Assembly: GCA_002782605.1 (NCBI GenBank)
Contig: PFIF01000248.1
Span: 1-8,133 of the forward strand
Source: Deltaproteobacteria bacterium CG_4_8_14_3_um_filter_43_13
GTDB taxonomy: Bacteria > Desulfobacterota > UBA8473
Length of the DNA: 8,133 bases
Direction: 5' to 3'
The notes under the pieces are model-generated. The model did not search any database, was not told the DNA's origin, and saw only the letters and a program-made list of their open reading frames with translations. How positions within the stretch are numbered: the stretch's first letter is position 1; every line of letters begins with the position of its first letter. Below are positions 1 to 4,942 of the stretch, one piece after another. A program made the translations under genes and the position numbers.

Positions 1-960
1 TCAGGTCCTGGCAGTCCTACGTATGCCCTTAAAAACTGGTTGGGAAACCCTGTAGGAGATGCTATCAAAAAAAGCCTCTATGAGGGCAGTCATCTCGTTT
101 TTGCCAGCGCTGCATCCCTTTGTGTGGGGAAATACTCCATGCCTGTATACGAAATTTATAAGGTGGGCGAAGACCCCTTTTGGGTGAACGGGCTTAATTT
201 ATTCGGGGATATGGGATTGAATCTTGCCATTATCCCTCATTGGAACAACGCTGAGGGAGAAAATCACGATACCAGGTTTTGTTATATTGGTGAATCTCGA
301 CTTAAGGTATTGGAGGACCAGTTGCCTGATTTAACGACCATAGTAGGCATAGATGAACATACGGCAGGTATCTTTGACTTGAGTGAAGATAGATGCTCTG
401 TGAAAGGGGTGGGACAGGTCGTTATACGAAAAAAGGGGCGGGATAAAACTTTTCCAGATGGTTCGACTTTTGGATTCGATGAATTAGCCCTATCAAGAGA
501 AAGGAACACGCAGACGAAGGATATGTCTCCCTTAGTATCTACCCGTGAACCTTTATTGACAAAAATTTCAGAGTTGGAAGGGGAGTTCCTTCAAGCCTTG
601 AACCACAGAGTAGACATTGCTTCTTCCATGTTCATCCCTGAGGAGCTCTTGAAGCACATTCATAAAGCGAAAGAAGAGGGAGAGACATCTGATGCGCTCT
701 TAAATGCCTATGAAAGATTGGCAGATATGCAAATGAAGATGGTAAGTCACGCTGCAAAGGTATCAAAAAAAGACACACATCTATTGTCTTCTTTGATGGA
801 ATTGCTTATAACAGTTAGAAATGAATTGAGAGAAAAAGAGAAGTGGGAACTGGCAGATAAGATAAGAGAAGAAATGGCCCGGGTTGGCATAATCTTAGAG
901 GACATCAAAAAGAAGACTCGACGGAAAACTCATGGGGCTGCCCAATCCTCTCCGAAGTAG
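1..960 (+). CDS. S51/cyanophycinase-like protein fused to a CysRS C-terminal-like domain (5' partial)
   Basis: The reading frame is open from base 1, so the gene begins upstream; a TTG at 40 is only an internal in-frame codon. Numbering from base 1, residues 1-180 resemble the peptidase S51/cyanophycinase branch of the class I glutamine-amidotransferase fold. The likely nucleophile elbow is FASAAS (Ser36), and GIDEHTAG near residue 116 matches the conserved GIDExTA segment of that family. After a charged linker, residues about 200-310 are helical and end in RNELREKEKWELADKIREE followed by GIILED. This closely resembles the C-terminal helical domain of cysteinyl-tRNA synthetase. No HIGH or KMSKS motif is visible in the part present, so it is not evidently a synthetase. 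The catalytic role is unknown: it may be a hydrolase or amidase, possibly tRNA-binding. Its last 31 bases overlap the end of the convergent gene remnant on the other strand. Domain calls are by motif recognition only. Confidence 0.75.
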   Translation, partial: SGPGSPTYALKNWLGNPVGDAIKKSLYEGSHLVFASAASLCVGKYSMPVYEIYKVGEDPFWVNGLNLFGDMGLNLAIIPHWNNAEGENHDTRFCYIGESRLKVLEDQLPDLTTIVGIDEHTAGIFDLSEDRCSVKGVGQVVIRKKGRDKTFPDGSTFGFDELALSRERNTQTKDMSPLVSTREPLLTKISELEGEFLQALNHRVDIASSMFIPEELLKHIHKAKEEGETSDALLNAYERLADMQMKMVSHAAKVSKKDTHLLSSLMELLITVRNELREKEKWELADKIREEMARVGIILEDIKKKTRRKTHGAAQSSPK

Positions 961-1319
961 AGGGGAAGCGCTCTGCAACAAATAGGTCCAATATTAACGT
1001 TCCATCCTGTAAGCCGTTCTATTTCCCTATTTAGTGGTTTGGCAAATCCAGGTATGATCATCTCCTTATGGTCTAGCCTTTCACTCATTCTGCTATCCAC
1101 AATCATATCCTTAACGCGCTCTGCAGTAAATGTCTTATAAATCATTGCCATATCCACCGTATCTCCTTTAGTATCGATAAACAATACATAAAAAGGCTTG
1201 ATCGTTGTGGCAAAGATAGCAGAAATGGCCAAAAAAAAGGGGGGGGGGGATAGGTACTTCATCCAAAAGATGAGGAGATTGGCAAGTGTCATATATCGAG
1301 CCGTATCCAGCGTGTACAA
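930..1319 (-). pseudogene. C-terminal corrinoid-binding domain of a CdhE/AcsC-like protein, fragment
   Basis: The minus-strand frame ending at TGA 930-932 carries KPFYVLFIDTKGDTVDMAM, then FTAERVKD, IIPGFAKPL and TGWNVNIGP. This resembles the C-terminal corrinoid-binding domain of the acetyl-CoA decarbonylase/synthase gamma subunit (CdhE/AcsC), whose family shows LLVVDTEG, KFTAE, IIPGYVA and GWEVLVGP at these places. In that family the domain carries a cobamide that shuttles methyl groups to acetyl-CoA synthase. The similarity begins just after an A8G11 tract on the plus strand (read as C11T8 on the coding strand). Upstream of the tract the sequence in this frame is not recognisable. The iron-sulfur domain expected at the N-terminus lies at 1672-1941 in a different frame, so the two pieces look like one broken gene. 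A start codon exists near 1319, but I doubt it is used. Confidence 0.6.
1231..1249. repeat. A8G11 homopolymer tract
   Basis: Eight A (1231-1238) are followed by eleven G (1239-1249). The tract lies at the edge where recognisable corrinoid-domain coding sequence ends. Poly-G tracts of this length are prone to slipped-strand mispairing in vivo and also to sequencing and assembly error. Confidence 0.9.
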
Positions 1320-1687
1320 AAGCGCTCAGCCGCCTCGAAGAATTTACCGAGCGGGCTTTGAGTATTGGCAAATACCGCCAGATAGCTGGCCACAGAGCGG
1401 CTAATGATCATACCATCTGCAAGGTCAATAGCACCGCCAGCACCCTTGACCTCCAGATGACCGGTCACTACATGGGGCAGGAGCTCGCCCTCGGAGAATT
1501 GAATTCTGGATATCTGGCTCAGGGCGAAAAACTCGTGTTTACTCTGTACCGTAGACTGAAGCGCCAGGGTGCGCACGTAAGCCGGTTCCGCGAGTGCGAC
1601 TTTGGGTACCACAATGGCGCTTATGCATCGGCACAAAAGCTTGCCTGAAGCTATAATCTCAAGAAAATCGTTCATGTAGAAAAGCAT
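1289..1687 (-). pseudogene. Unrecognised open segment between the two halves of the CdhE/AcsC-like gene
   Basis: This minus-strand frame of about 130 codons lies between the iron-sulfur and corrinoid-binding halves and is in a third frame relative to both. It contains protein-like stretches such as GHLEVKGAGGAIDLADGMI and SYLAVFANTQSPLGKFFEA, but I do not recognise the family. A frame change near 1310 would continue it as YTLDTARYMTLANLLIFWMK, a hydrophobic run ending at the G-tract. The segment looks richer in G and C than its flanks, which suggests inserted or transferred DNA rather than the original middle of the gene. A plus-strand frame of similar length covers the same bases (1286-1648); I prefer the minus strand because its composition looks more protein-like and it is collinear with the flanking fragments. 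Confidence 0.3.
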
Positions 1688-1941
1688 TTGGCGTTGAAAA
1701 TCGGCAGGACGGGAAGCTGTATAAGCTCAATTTCCGGGATGATCCGGTCAACATTCAAAGCAGTACTGAATGCATGGGCCATATTCTTAGAGATATGAGG
1801 GCAGACTTCGGGCATGATCCCGCCTGTTTTCAGCCTTTTTAGTAACTCTTTGCAGCTATCAATGCCGCACTCCTTGCAGTCGGTTTGAGGTAAGTACTTA
1901 TAAAAGTCGATTTGATCAAAATATAGGTTGGCTTTTAACAT
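1672..1941 (-). pseudogene. N-terminal [4Fe-4S] domain of a CdhE/AcsC-like corrinoid iron-sulfur protein, fragment
   Basis: The 89-codon frame starts at ATG 1941. It carries FYKYLPQTDCKECGIDSC and then PEVCPHI: cysteines at residues 22, 25, 30 and 47, spaced C-x2-C-x4-C-x16-C. This spacing and the YKYLPxTDCxxCG context are diagnostic of the ACS/CODH gamma-subunit iron-sulfur domain, which activates the corrinoid by reductive electron transfer. After about residue 60 (RIIPEIELIQLP) the protein stops, while the matching corrinoid-binding domain reappears at about 1250-930 in another frame. There is no room for the TIM-barrel of canonical CdhE. The ancestor was therefore either a short two-domain variant or has lost its middle. 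The Shine-Dalgarno-like AGGAG lies in a 14-bp tandem repeat just upstream. The fragment could still be expressed as a small ferredoxin-like protein. Confidence 0.6.
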
Positions 1942-1969
1942 ATTCTGACTCCTGAATTCTGACTCCTGA
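1942..1969. repeat. Two perfect tandem copies of a 14-bp unit
   Basis: ATTCTGACTCCTGA occurs at 1942-1955 and again at 1956-1969. It abuts the ATG of the minus-strand iron-sulfur fragment. On that strand it supplies AGGAG about eight bases upstream of the ATG, so the repeat may serve as its ribosome binding site. Confidence 0.9.
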
Positions 1970-2090
1970 CATATTTACGTCTAAACCAATATAACAAACT
2001 TGTATAGAATTCAATGAAAAAGTGTTTATTTTGTTGGCTTGGGCTGTTTTTTATCCGTTTAAGAAAAATTTCCTTTGGAGCGAATACCTG

Positions 2091-2143
2091 CCTGTGCGTT
2101 GCATGCCTACCGCCCCAGCGGGGCAGGCAGGCATGCAGACAGG
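2091..2143. repeat. Long imperfect GC-rich hairpin (REP-like)
   Basis: Nested inverted arms are CCTGT (2091-2095) with ACAGG (2139-2143), TGCATGCCT (2100-2108) with AGGCATGCA (2129-2137), and GCCCC (2112-2116) with GGGGC (2120-2124), closing on the three-base loop AGC. It lies in non-coding DNA and is not followed by a T-run in the plus direction, so it looks more like a dispersed palindromic repeat than a classical terminator. Confidence 0.7.
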
Positions 2144-2260
2144 TGGGCAAGGTCATTAAATCGTTCAGCGTTCACCGTTAAACCATGAACAGTAAACTAT
2201 GAACAGTCTTCTCTATCTCCTCGCCCTTCGTGTGGTGATGTCAAATATATGAGAAAATCC

Positions 2261-2290
2261 TTGACACCACTGGGGGTTTTAATCGATAAT
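2261..2290 (+). promoter_or_regulatory. Candidate sigma-70 promoter upstream of the recombinase relic
   Basis: A perfect -35 TTGACA (2261-2266) is separated by 18 bases from GATAAT (2285-2290), which matches the -10 consensus at five of six positions. It points toward the recombinase reading frame 150 bases downstream. The inverted repeat at 2291-2317 would cover the predicted start of transcription and could be an operator; that part is inference. Confidence 0.4.
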
Positions 2291-2439
2291 TAAACCATAC
2301 AAACCTCATCTGGTTTATATCTTCTCCCCCCCTTCGAGTAGAGAGGTTCACTCTGTAAAACTGATAGACATATTCCACAGGATAAAGGGAAAGGTGGATT
2401 AGTTATGGGGTAGTAGCGGTCGGCAGGGATGATTCAGGT

Positions 2440-3047
2440 ATGATAACAGTTTCCTTCCAATATAATCCCCTGCATGTTCAGAAGGTTAAAAGCATTGAGG
2501 GCTACAAGTGGCATCCTGATGAAAAGCACTGGAGCCTTACCAGTTCAGATGGAACTCTGGAGAAGATTTTAAAGGCTTTTGAAGATGCAGAAATCCATTT
2601 AGACCCGGCCCTAAAGATTAATATTCCCACCCATGTCATTGCGAGGCATCCTGAACAGAGTGAGGGAACATCAAAGCAATCTCAGAATGAGCGTCTTGTT
2701 CAGACATTCTCAGCTCACGATTTTGAAGACCTTCGGAGAGAGCTTGTTTCAAGAAAATACAGCAATAAAACAGTTAAGGTCTACATTTACTACAACAGAG
2801 ATTTATTAAATTGGAACAAGCCTGTGAAAAGGCAGGAATCAAGAAGGATGTCTCGGTGCATACACTCAGGCATAGCTTCGCGACTCATTTATTGGAAGGC
2901 GGGACAGACCTGAGATATATTCAGGAGCTGTTGGGACATTCCCACAGCAAGACTACGGAAATATATACCCATGTGAGCACGAAAAGCATTGGCAAAATCA
3001 AGAGTCCGCTGGATGGCTTGCAGTTGGGGAAAGGAGGGCTAAAATGA
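2440..3047 (+). pseudogene. Tyrosine recombinase/integrase relic (internal deletion, frameshift)
   Basis: The first frame (ATG 2440, stop 2911-2913) holds an N-terminal module with FQYNPLHVQKVK and YKWHPDEKHWSL, then the start of a core-binding domain (DFEDLRRELVSRKYSNKTV). Near 2805-2815 the homology jumps to the next frame (open at 2811-3047), which encodes the C-terminal catalytic part: VHTLRHSFATHLLEGG (HxxR box), LLGHSHSKTTEIYTHV (box III His and the nucleophilic Tyr) and a KIKSPLD tail. A similar SPLD tail ends integron integrases and related XerC-type recombinases. The first catalytic Arg and the Lys beta-hairpin are missing, so the product cannot be an active recombinase. About 200 codons remain of an expected 300-400. 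A palindromic repeat is inserted in frame at 2633-2690. The relic reads toward the downstream toxin-antitoxin modules. Confidence 0.8.
2633..2690 (+). repeat. Intragenic dispersed repeat (encodes ARHPEQSEG...KQSQN)
   Basis: The stretch beginning GTCATTGCGAGG and ending AAAGCAATCTC is typical of short palindromic repeats scattered through some bacterial genomes, which when translated give RHPERSEG- and KQSQ-like peptides. ATTGC (2638-2642) and GCAAT (2676-2680) form its ends. Here it sits in frame between the N-terminal module and the core-binding domain of the recombinase and adds about 19 codons. Family assignment is from memory of such repeats, not from a search. Confidence 0.55.
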
Positions 3048-3062
3048 CATGACTTGGCTATA

Positions 3063-3156
3063 GGTGAAATAAACGCACCTAGTTCGCTTTATATCCCAAA
3101 ATTGGGATGCTAAACGCACCAAGTGCAGTTAGAACAACGTTATCGGAAATTTCACC
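3063..3156. repeat. Palindromic element after the recombinase; candidate attI/attC-like site A
   Basis: The outer arms GGTGAAAT (3063-3070) and ATTTCACC (3149-3156) enclose an imperfect stem: GCACCTAGTTCG... (from 3075) pairs with ...GCACCAAGTGC (to 3126), with about 18 of 25 positions complementary, closing on ATCCCAA (3093-3099) and TTGGGAT (3102-3108). AAACGCACC occurs twice in direct orientation (3071-3079 and 3112-3120). The right side ends in AACGTTATCGGAA, shared with the spacer at 3880-3893. Its place between the integrase relic and the first toxin module suits an integron attachment site. Its left half does not match sites B and C, so this call is weaker. Confidence 0.45.
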
Positions 3157-3184
3157 CGTGTTTTTATGATATTATAGAGGAGGG

Positions 3185-3194
3185 AAAGGAGGTG
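3185..3194 (+). promoter_or_regulatory. Strong ribosome binding site of the DUF433 gene
   Basis: AAAGGAGGTG is fully complementary to the anti-Shine-Dalgarno sequence and lies two bases before ATG 3197. It fixes the start of the antitoxin gene. AT-rich -10-like hexamers (TATGAT at 3165-3170, TATTAT at 3170-3175) lie upstream, but no clear -35 is seen. Confidence 0.8.
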
Positions 3195-3196
3195 CT

Positions 3197-3445
3197 ATGC
3201 CAGATATTGATTGGAGAAAATTTATACATTCAGACCCTGAAGTCTTGCTCGGCAAGCCGGTGGTTAAAGGAACACGACTGTCTGTTGAGTTTATTTTAGG
3301 GCTTTTTTCAGAAGGATGGACTGAACAACAGATTCTTGAAAACTATCCGACATTGACTAAAGAAAGCCTCCATGCCGTCTTTGCTTTTGCCACAGAATGC
3401 ATGCGTGAGGAGTTGTTGTACGCAATTCCAGCCGAGGCTGTCTAA
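3197..3445 (+). CDS. DUF433 family antitoxin
   Basis: This 82-residue protein shows the DUF433 core: a segment with GKPVVKGTRLSVEFILGLF, then GWTEQQILENYPTLTKESLHAV. In this family the fold is a small winged-helix-like DNA-binding domain related to VapB-type antitoxins; it commonly precedes a PIN-like toxin and is expected to neutralise it and repress the operon. The start at 3197 has a near-perfect ribosome binding site. The stop overlaps the toxin start by one base (TAATG at 3443-3447), giving translational coupling. The length is normal for the family. In the cassette model below, the gene begins about 57 bases after the left boundary of its cassette. Confidence 0.85.
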   Translation: MPDIDWRKFIHSDPEVLLGKPVVKGTRLSVEFILGLFSEGWTEQQILENYPTLTKESLHAVFAFATECMREELLYAIPAEAV

Positions 3446-3810
3446 TGAATTTTCTGGCGAATGAGAATTTCCCTGTTGCCAGCACTAGGCGTTTGCGCAA
3501 TGCCGGTCACGATGTAGCCAGTATAATAGAAGAAACGCCGGGAGAAAAAGACCGGGGTGTTTTAAAACGCGCTTACGACGAAAACCGAATAATTCTAACT
3601 TTTGACCGGGACTATGGAGAACTGATATATCGGCATAAATCATTTATTCCCTCTGGTCTTGTATATTTTCGTTTCAATCCCCACACACCGGAAGAACCGG
3701 CCGAAATTTTATTGAATATTCTGGAGAAAGGCAAAGCGCCGATATCCGGCAGGTTTACAGTCGTTGAGAGAGGCAGAATACGTCAAAGAACATTTTATGT
3801 TAAAAGGTGA
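3445..3810 (+). CDS. DUF5615 PIN-like toxin
   Basis: This 121-residue protein has the PIN-like DUF5615 pattern: FLANENFPVASTRRLRNAGH at the N-terminus, then DRGVLKRAYDENRIILTFDRD around residues 36-56, ending in a basic strand. PIN-fold proteins are metal-dependent ribonucleases; acidic residues visible here are Glu7, Asp36, Asp54 and Asp56. The first position of the family's usual DEN motif is Asn6 rather than Asp, which could lower activity, although I believe this variant occurs elsewhere in the family. It overlaps the DUF433 gene by one base, the usual arrangement for this pair. The stop lies 15 bases before the stem-loop spacer at 3826-3890. Confidence 0.82.
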   Translation: MNFLANENFPVASTRRLRNAGHDVASIIEETPGEKDRGVLKRAYDENRIILTFDRDYGELIYRHKSFIPSGLVYFRFNPHTPEEPAEILLNILEKGKAPISGRFTVVERGRIRQRTFYVKR

Positions 3811-3825
3811 CGGGCTGAAACTTCC

Positions 3826-3890
3826 GATAACACAGGCCAAAAGATTAACATCCAAATGCTATCGCACTTCTTTTGGCCTTGAACGTTATC
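3826..3890. other. Candidate attC-like recombination site B
   Basis: The order is GATAAC (3826-3831), ACA, left stem GGCCAAAAGA (3835-3844), a 24-base centre, right stem TCTTTTGGCC (3869-3878, perfect complement), TTGAAC (3879-3884) and GTTATC (3885-3890, complement of the first box). This reproduces the R''-spacer-L''-loop-L'-spacer-R' layout of integron attC sites, with the AAC/GTT core and unequal spacers of three and six bases. The outer boxes lack the RYYY/RRRY flanks of classical sites. It lies just after the DUF433/PIN module. A plain palindromic repeat is the alternative. Confidence 0.5.
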
Positions 3891-3903
3891 TGAAAGCCGT
3901 CGT

Positions 3904-3915
3904 CAGTATATACTG
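3904..3915. promoter_or_regulatory. Perfect 12-bp palindrome, candidate operator of hicBA
   Basis: CAGTATATACTG is self-complementary over all 12 bases. It lies immediately upstream of the candidate hicBA promoter, overlapping where a -35 region would be. Such sites are typical binding targets of toxin-antitoxin autorepressors; which protein binds is unknown. Confidence 0.45.
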
Positions 3916-3933
3916 TTGGAAAATCAAGAAACA

Positions 3934-3942
3934 TGGTATGAT
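3934..3942 (+). promoter_or_regulatory. Candidate extended -10 promoter of hicBA
   Basis: TGGTATGAT gives an extended -10 (TGN followed by TATGAT, 3937-3942). TTGGAA at 3916-3921 could be a weak -35 at 15 bases. The predicted transcript would begin close to 3949, 25 bases before hicB. A private promoter inside the unit fits toxin-antitoxin cassettes in integrons. Confidence 0.35.
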
Positions 3943-3973
3943 TATTTAAAAAGTCAAAAAGGGGGTAATAATA

Positions 3974-4192
3974 ATGAAACAATATAAGATAGTTGTCGAG
4001 AAGCATTCTGATGGCTATGTTGCCTATCCCTTGGGAATCAAGGGGATTGTGGTTGGACAGGGGGATACCTATGAAGAAGCTTTGTCAGATGTTAAGTCTG
4101 CAATTCGTTTCCATATTGAAACCTTCGGAGACGAAGACCTTGATATTGAGCCACCCATTCTTGAGGCATTTGTTGCCGAAGCCGGGGTTTAA
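3974..4192 (+). CDS. hicB: HicB-like antitoxin
   Basis: This 72-residue protein has the HicB partial RNase H-like fold: an N-terminal strand YKIVVEKHSDGYVAYPL, a G-rich turn (GIVVGQGDTYEEALSDVKSA) and a C-terminal tail. Antitoxins of this family sequester HicA. This short form ends soon after the fold and shows no helix-turn-helix or ribbon-helix-helix DNA-binding domain, so autorepression may be weak or mediated otherwise. The start is supported by AAGGGGG at 3959-3965, eight bases upstream. The gene precedes the toxin, the common order for the hicBA arrangement. An alternative frame over the same bases shows no family features. Confidence 0.85.
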   Translation: MKQYKIVVEKHSDGYVAYPLGIKGIVVGQGDTYEEALSDVKSAIRFHIETFGDEDLDIEPPILEAFVAEAGV

Positions 4193-4197
4193 ACTTA

Positions 4198-4437
4198 ATG
4201 TCTAAATTTCCCATTGATGCACCGAAACGAAATGTTATAAAAGCTTTTGAGATATTGGGTTTTCATATGGTTCGTGAGAGGGAGCATATCTCTATGGAAC
4301 GAGAAAATCCAGACGGCAGCAAAACCCCTTTGACTATGCCAAATCATCCTAAAATAAAGGCTTCTACCTTAAGGACAATCTGCACGCAAGCGGGCATTTC
4401 AAGAAACGATTTCGTAAAAGCATACGAAAAGACATGA
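4198..4437 (+). CDS. hicA: HicA-like mRNA interferase toxin
   Basis: This 79-residue protein matches the HicA double-stranded RNA-binding-like fold: KAFEILGFHMVREREHISM carries the conserved GF and the likely catalytic histidine (His30, in REH rather than the usual GSH). It is followed by LTMPNHPKIKASTLRTICTQ and AGISRNDF, the usual C-terminal helix pair. HicA toxins bind and cleave mRNA. The start lies five bases after the hicB stop with no strong ribosome binding site between, so translation is probably coupled. The stop lies 12 bases before the stem-loop spacer at 4450-4583. Confidence 0.85.
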   Translation: MSKFPIDAPKRNVIKAFEILGFHMVREREHISMERENPDGSKTPLTMPNHPKIKASTLRTICTQAGISRNDFVKAYEKT

Positions 4438-4449
4438 CGGCAGCCTTCA

Positions 4450-4583
4450 GATAACACAGCATAAGCGCTCATTGGAAAATCTATACTACTGCGACATTGC
4501 CCTTTGGCACAAGATTTAAGAAGGCATCAAATCTTGTGCCAACCCTCCAGGACGGGCAACGTCGCTTACGCTTGAACGTCATC
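4450..4583. other. Candidate attC-like recombination site C
   Basis: This site repeats the order of site B: GATAAC (4450-4455), ACA, left stem GCATAAGCG (4459-4467), a 95-base centre, right stem CGCTTACGC (4563-4571, one mismatch, G-T compatible), TTGAAC (4572-4577) and GTCATC (4578-4583). The stems differ in sequence from site B, whereas the outer boxes and both spacers are conserved. That is the behaviour expected of attC sites, which conserve structure more than sequence. It lies 12 bases after hicA. The length of about 134 bases is within the long end of known attC sites. Confidence 0.5.
4491..4565. repeat. Nested long hairpin inside site C
   Basis: The outer arms GCGACATTGCCC (4491-4502) and GGGCAACGTCGC (4554-4565) pair at 11 of 12 positions. 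The inner arms GGCACAAGATTT (4506-4517) and AAATCTTGTGCC (4529-4540) pair perfectly around an 11-base loop. It forms the variable centre of the candidate recombination site. It could equally be a structured RNA or transcription attenuator between hicA and the next module; no T-run follows it. Confidence 0.75.
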
Positions 4584-4639
4584 AGGAATGACCGCAAACT
4601 GATTTTAGACGAGTAAAGGAGACACAATACCCACTTGGT

Positions 4640-4933
4640 TTATGGATGAGGTATAATTGTAATAATACTGATTTGATTTTTACCAGGCCCATAATACCAG
4701 AAGATTCTGTATGCTGCTGGAGTAGATTGTTCGGCGTAAGCTTCAAATACTTTTTCTCCATTAGGTTCTTTCAAGCTGGTGAATTCATGCGCTTTAAGAC
4801 TCGTATACGTTGGATTTGAAGAAAGAAACCTAATAGCCTTTTTGACTGCTTTATATCTTTTTTCAAGTCCTTTATCAGTCTTAAGCTTATCTAAACGTTT
4901 TCTTGCTTCATCTGTGAGGAATATTTCAGACAA
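4640..4933 (-). CDS. RelE/ParE-like toxin, apparently without an intact antitoxin
   Basis: This 97-residue protein resembles a RelE/ParE-superfamily toxin group: SEIFLTDEARKRLDKLK, EKRYKAVKKAIRFLSSNP, then NGEKVFEAYAEQSTPAAYR and FWYYGPGKNQISIITIIPHP. Members usually act as ribosome-dependent mRNA interferases or gyrase inhibitors; which applies here cannot be told. The frame opens after a stop at 4943-4945, so the start is probably the TTG at 4931-4933, a weak start codon. No complete antitoxin gene is present on either side. It is the only module in this stretch on the minus strand, placed between candidate sites C and D. Confidence 0.75.
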   Translation of the reverse strand: MSEIFLTDEARKRLDKLKTDKGLEKRYKAVKKAIRFLSSNPTYTSLKAHEFTSLKEPNGEKVFEAYAEQSTPAAYRIFWYYGPGKNQISIITIIPHP

Positions 4934-4942
4934 TTGATAATC

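Larger units (their letters stand above)
1942..2439. other. About 500 bp non-coding region
   Basis: I see no convincing gene here. It contains the 14-bp tandem repeat, the 2091-2143 hairpin, a pair of ATGAACAGT copies (2185-2193 and 2199-2207) that also repeat at a 14-base period, and a candidate promoter at 2261-2290. A short inverted repeat, TAAACCA (2291-2297) with TGGTTTA (2311-2317), follows the promoter. Open frames on the minus strand in this region have no recognisable content. Confidence 0.6.

Noticed and set aside
1..960. Cysteinyl-tRNA synthetase
   Set aside because: Only the C-terminal helical segment is similar; the catalytic HIGH/KMSKS signatures are absent and the N-terminal half is an S51-like fold.
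1286..1648. Plus-strand open frame of 120 codons across the GC-richer segment
   Set aside because: It has no recognisable motif, and the minus-strand frame over the same bases looks more protein-like and is collinear with the flanking gene fragments.
2091..2143. Intrinsic terminator at the GC-rich hairpin
   Set aside because: No T-run follows the stem in the plus direction and the arms are long and imperfect; a palindromic repeat fits better.
3764..3949. Open frame of 61 codons after the PIN-like gene
   Set aside because: It overlaps the end of the toxin gene in another frame and runs through stem-loop site B; no motif and no ribosome binding site.
3063..4583. CRISPR array
   Set aside because: The repeated elements are hairpins of different length and sequence separated by genes; there is no regular repeat-spacer period.
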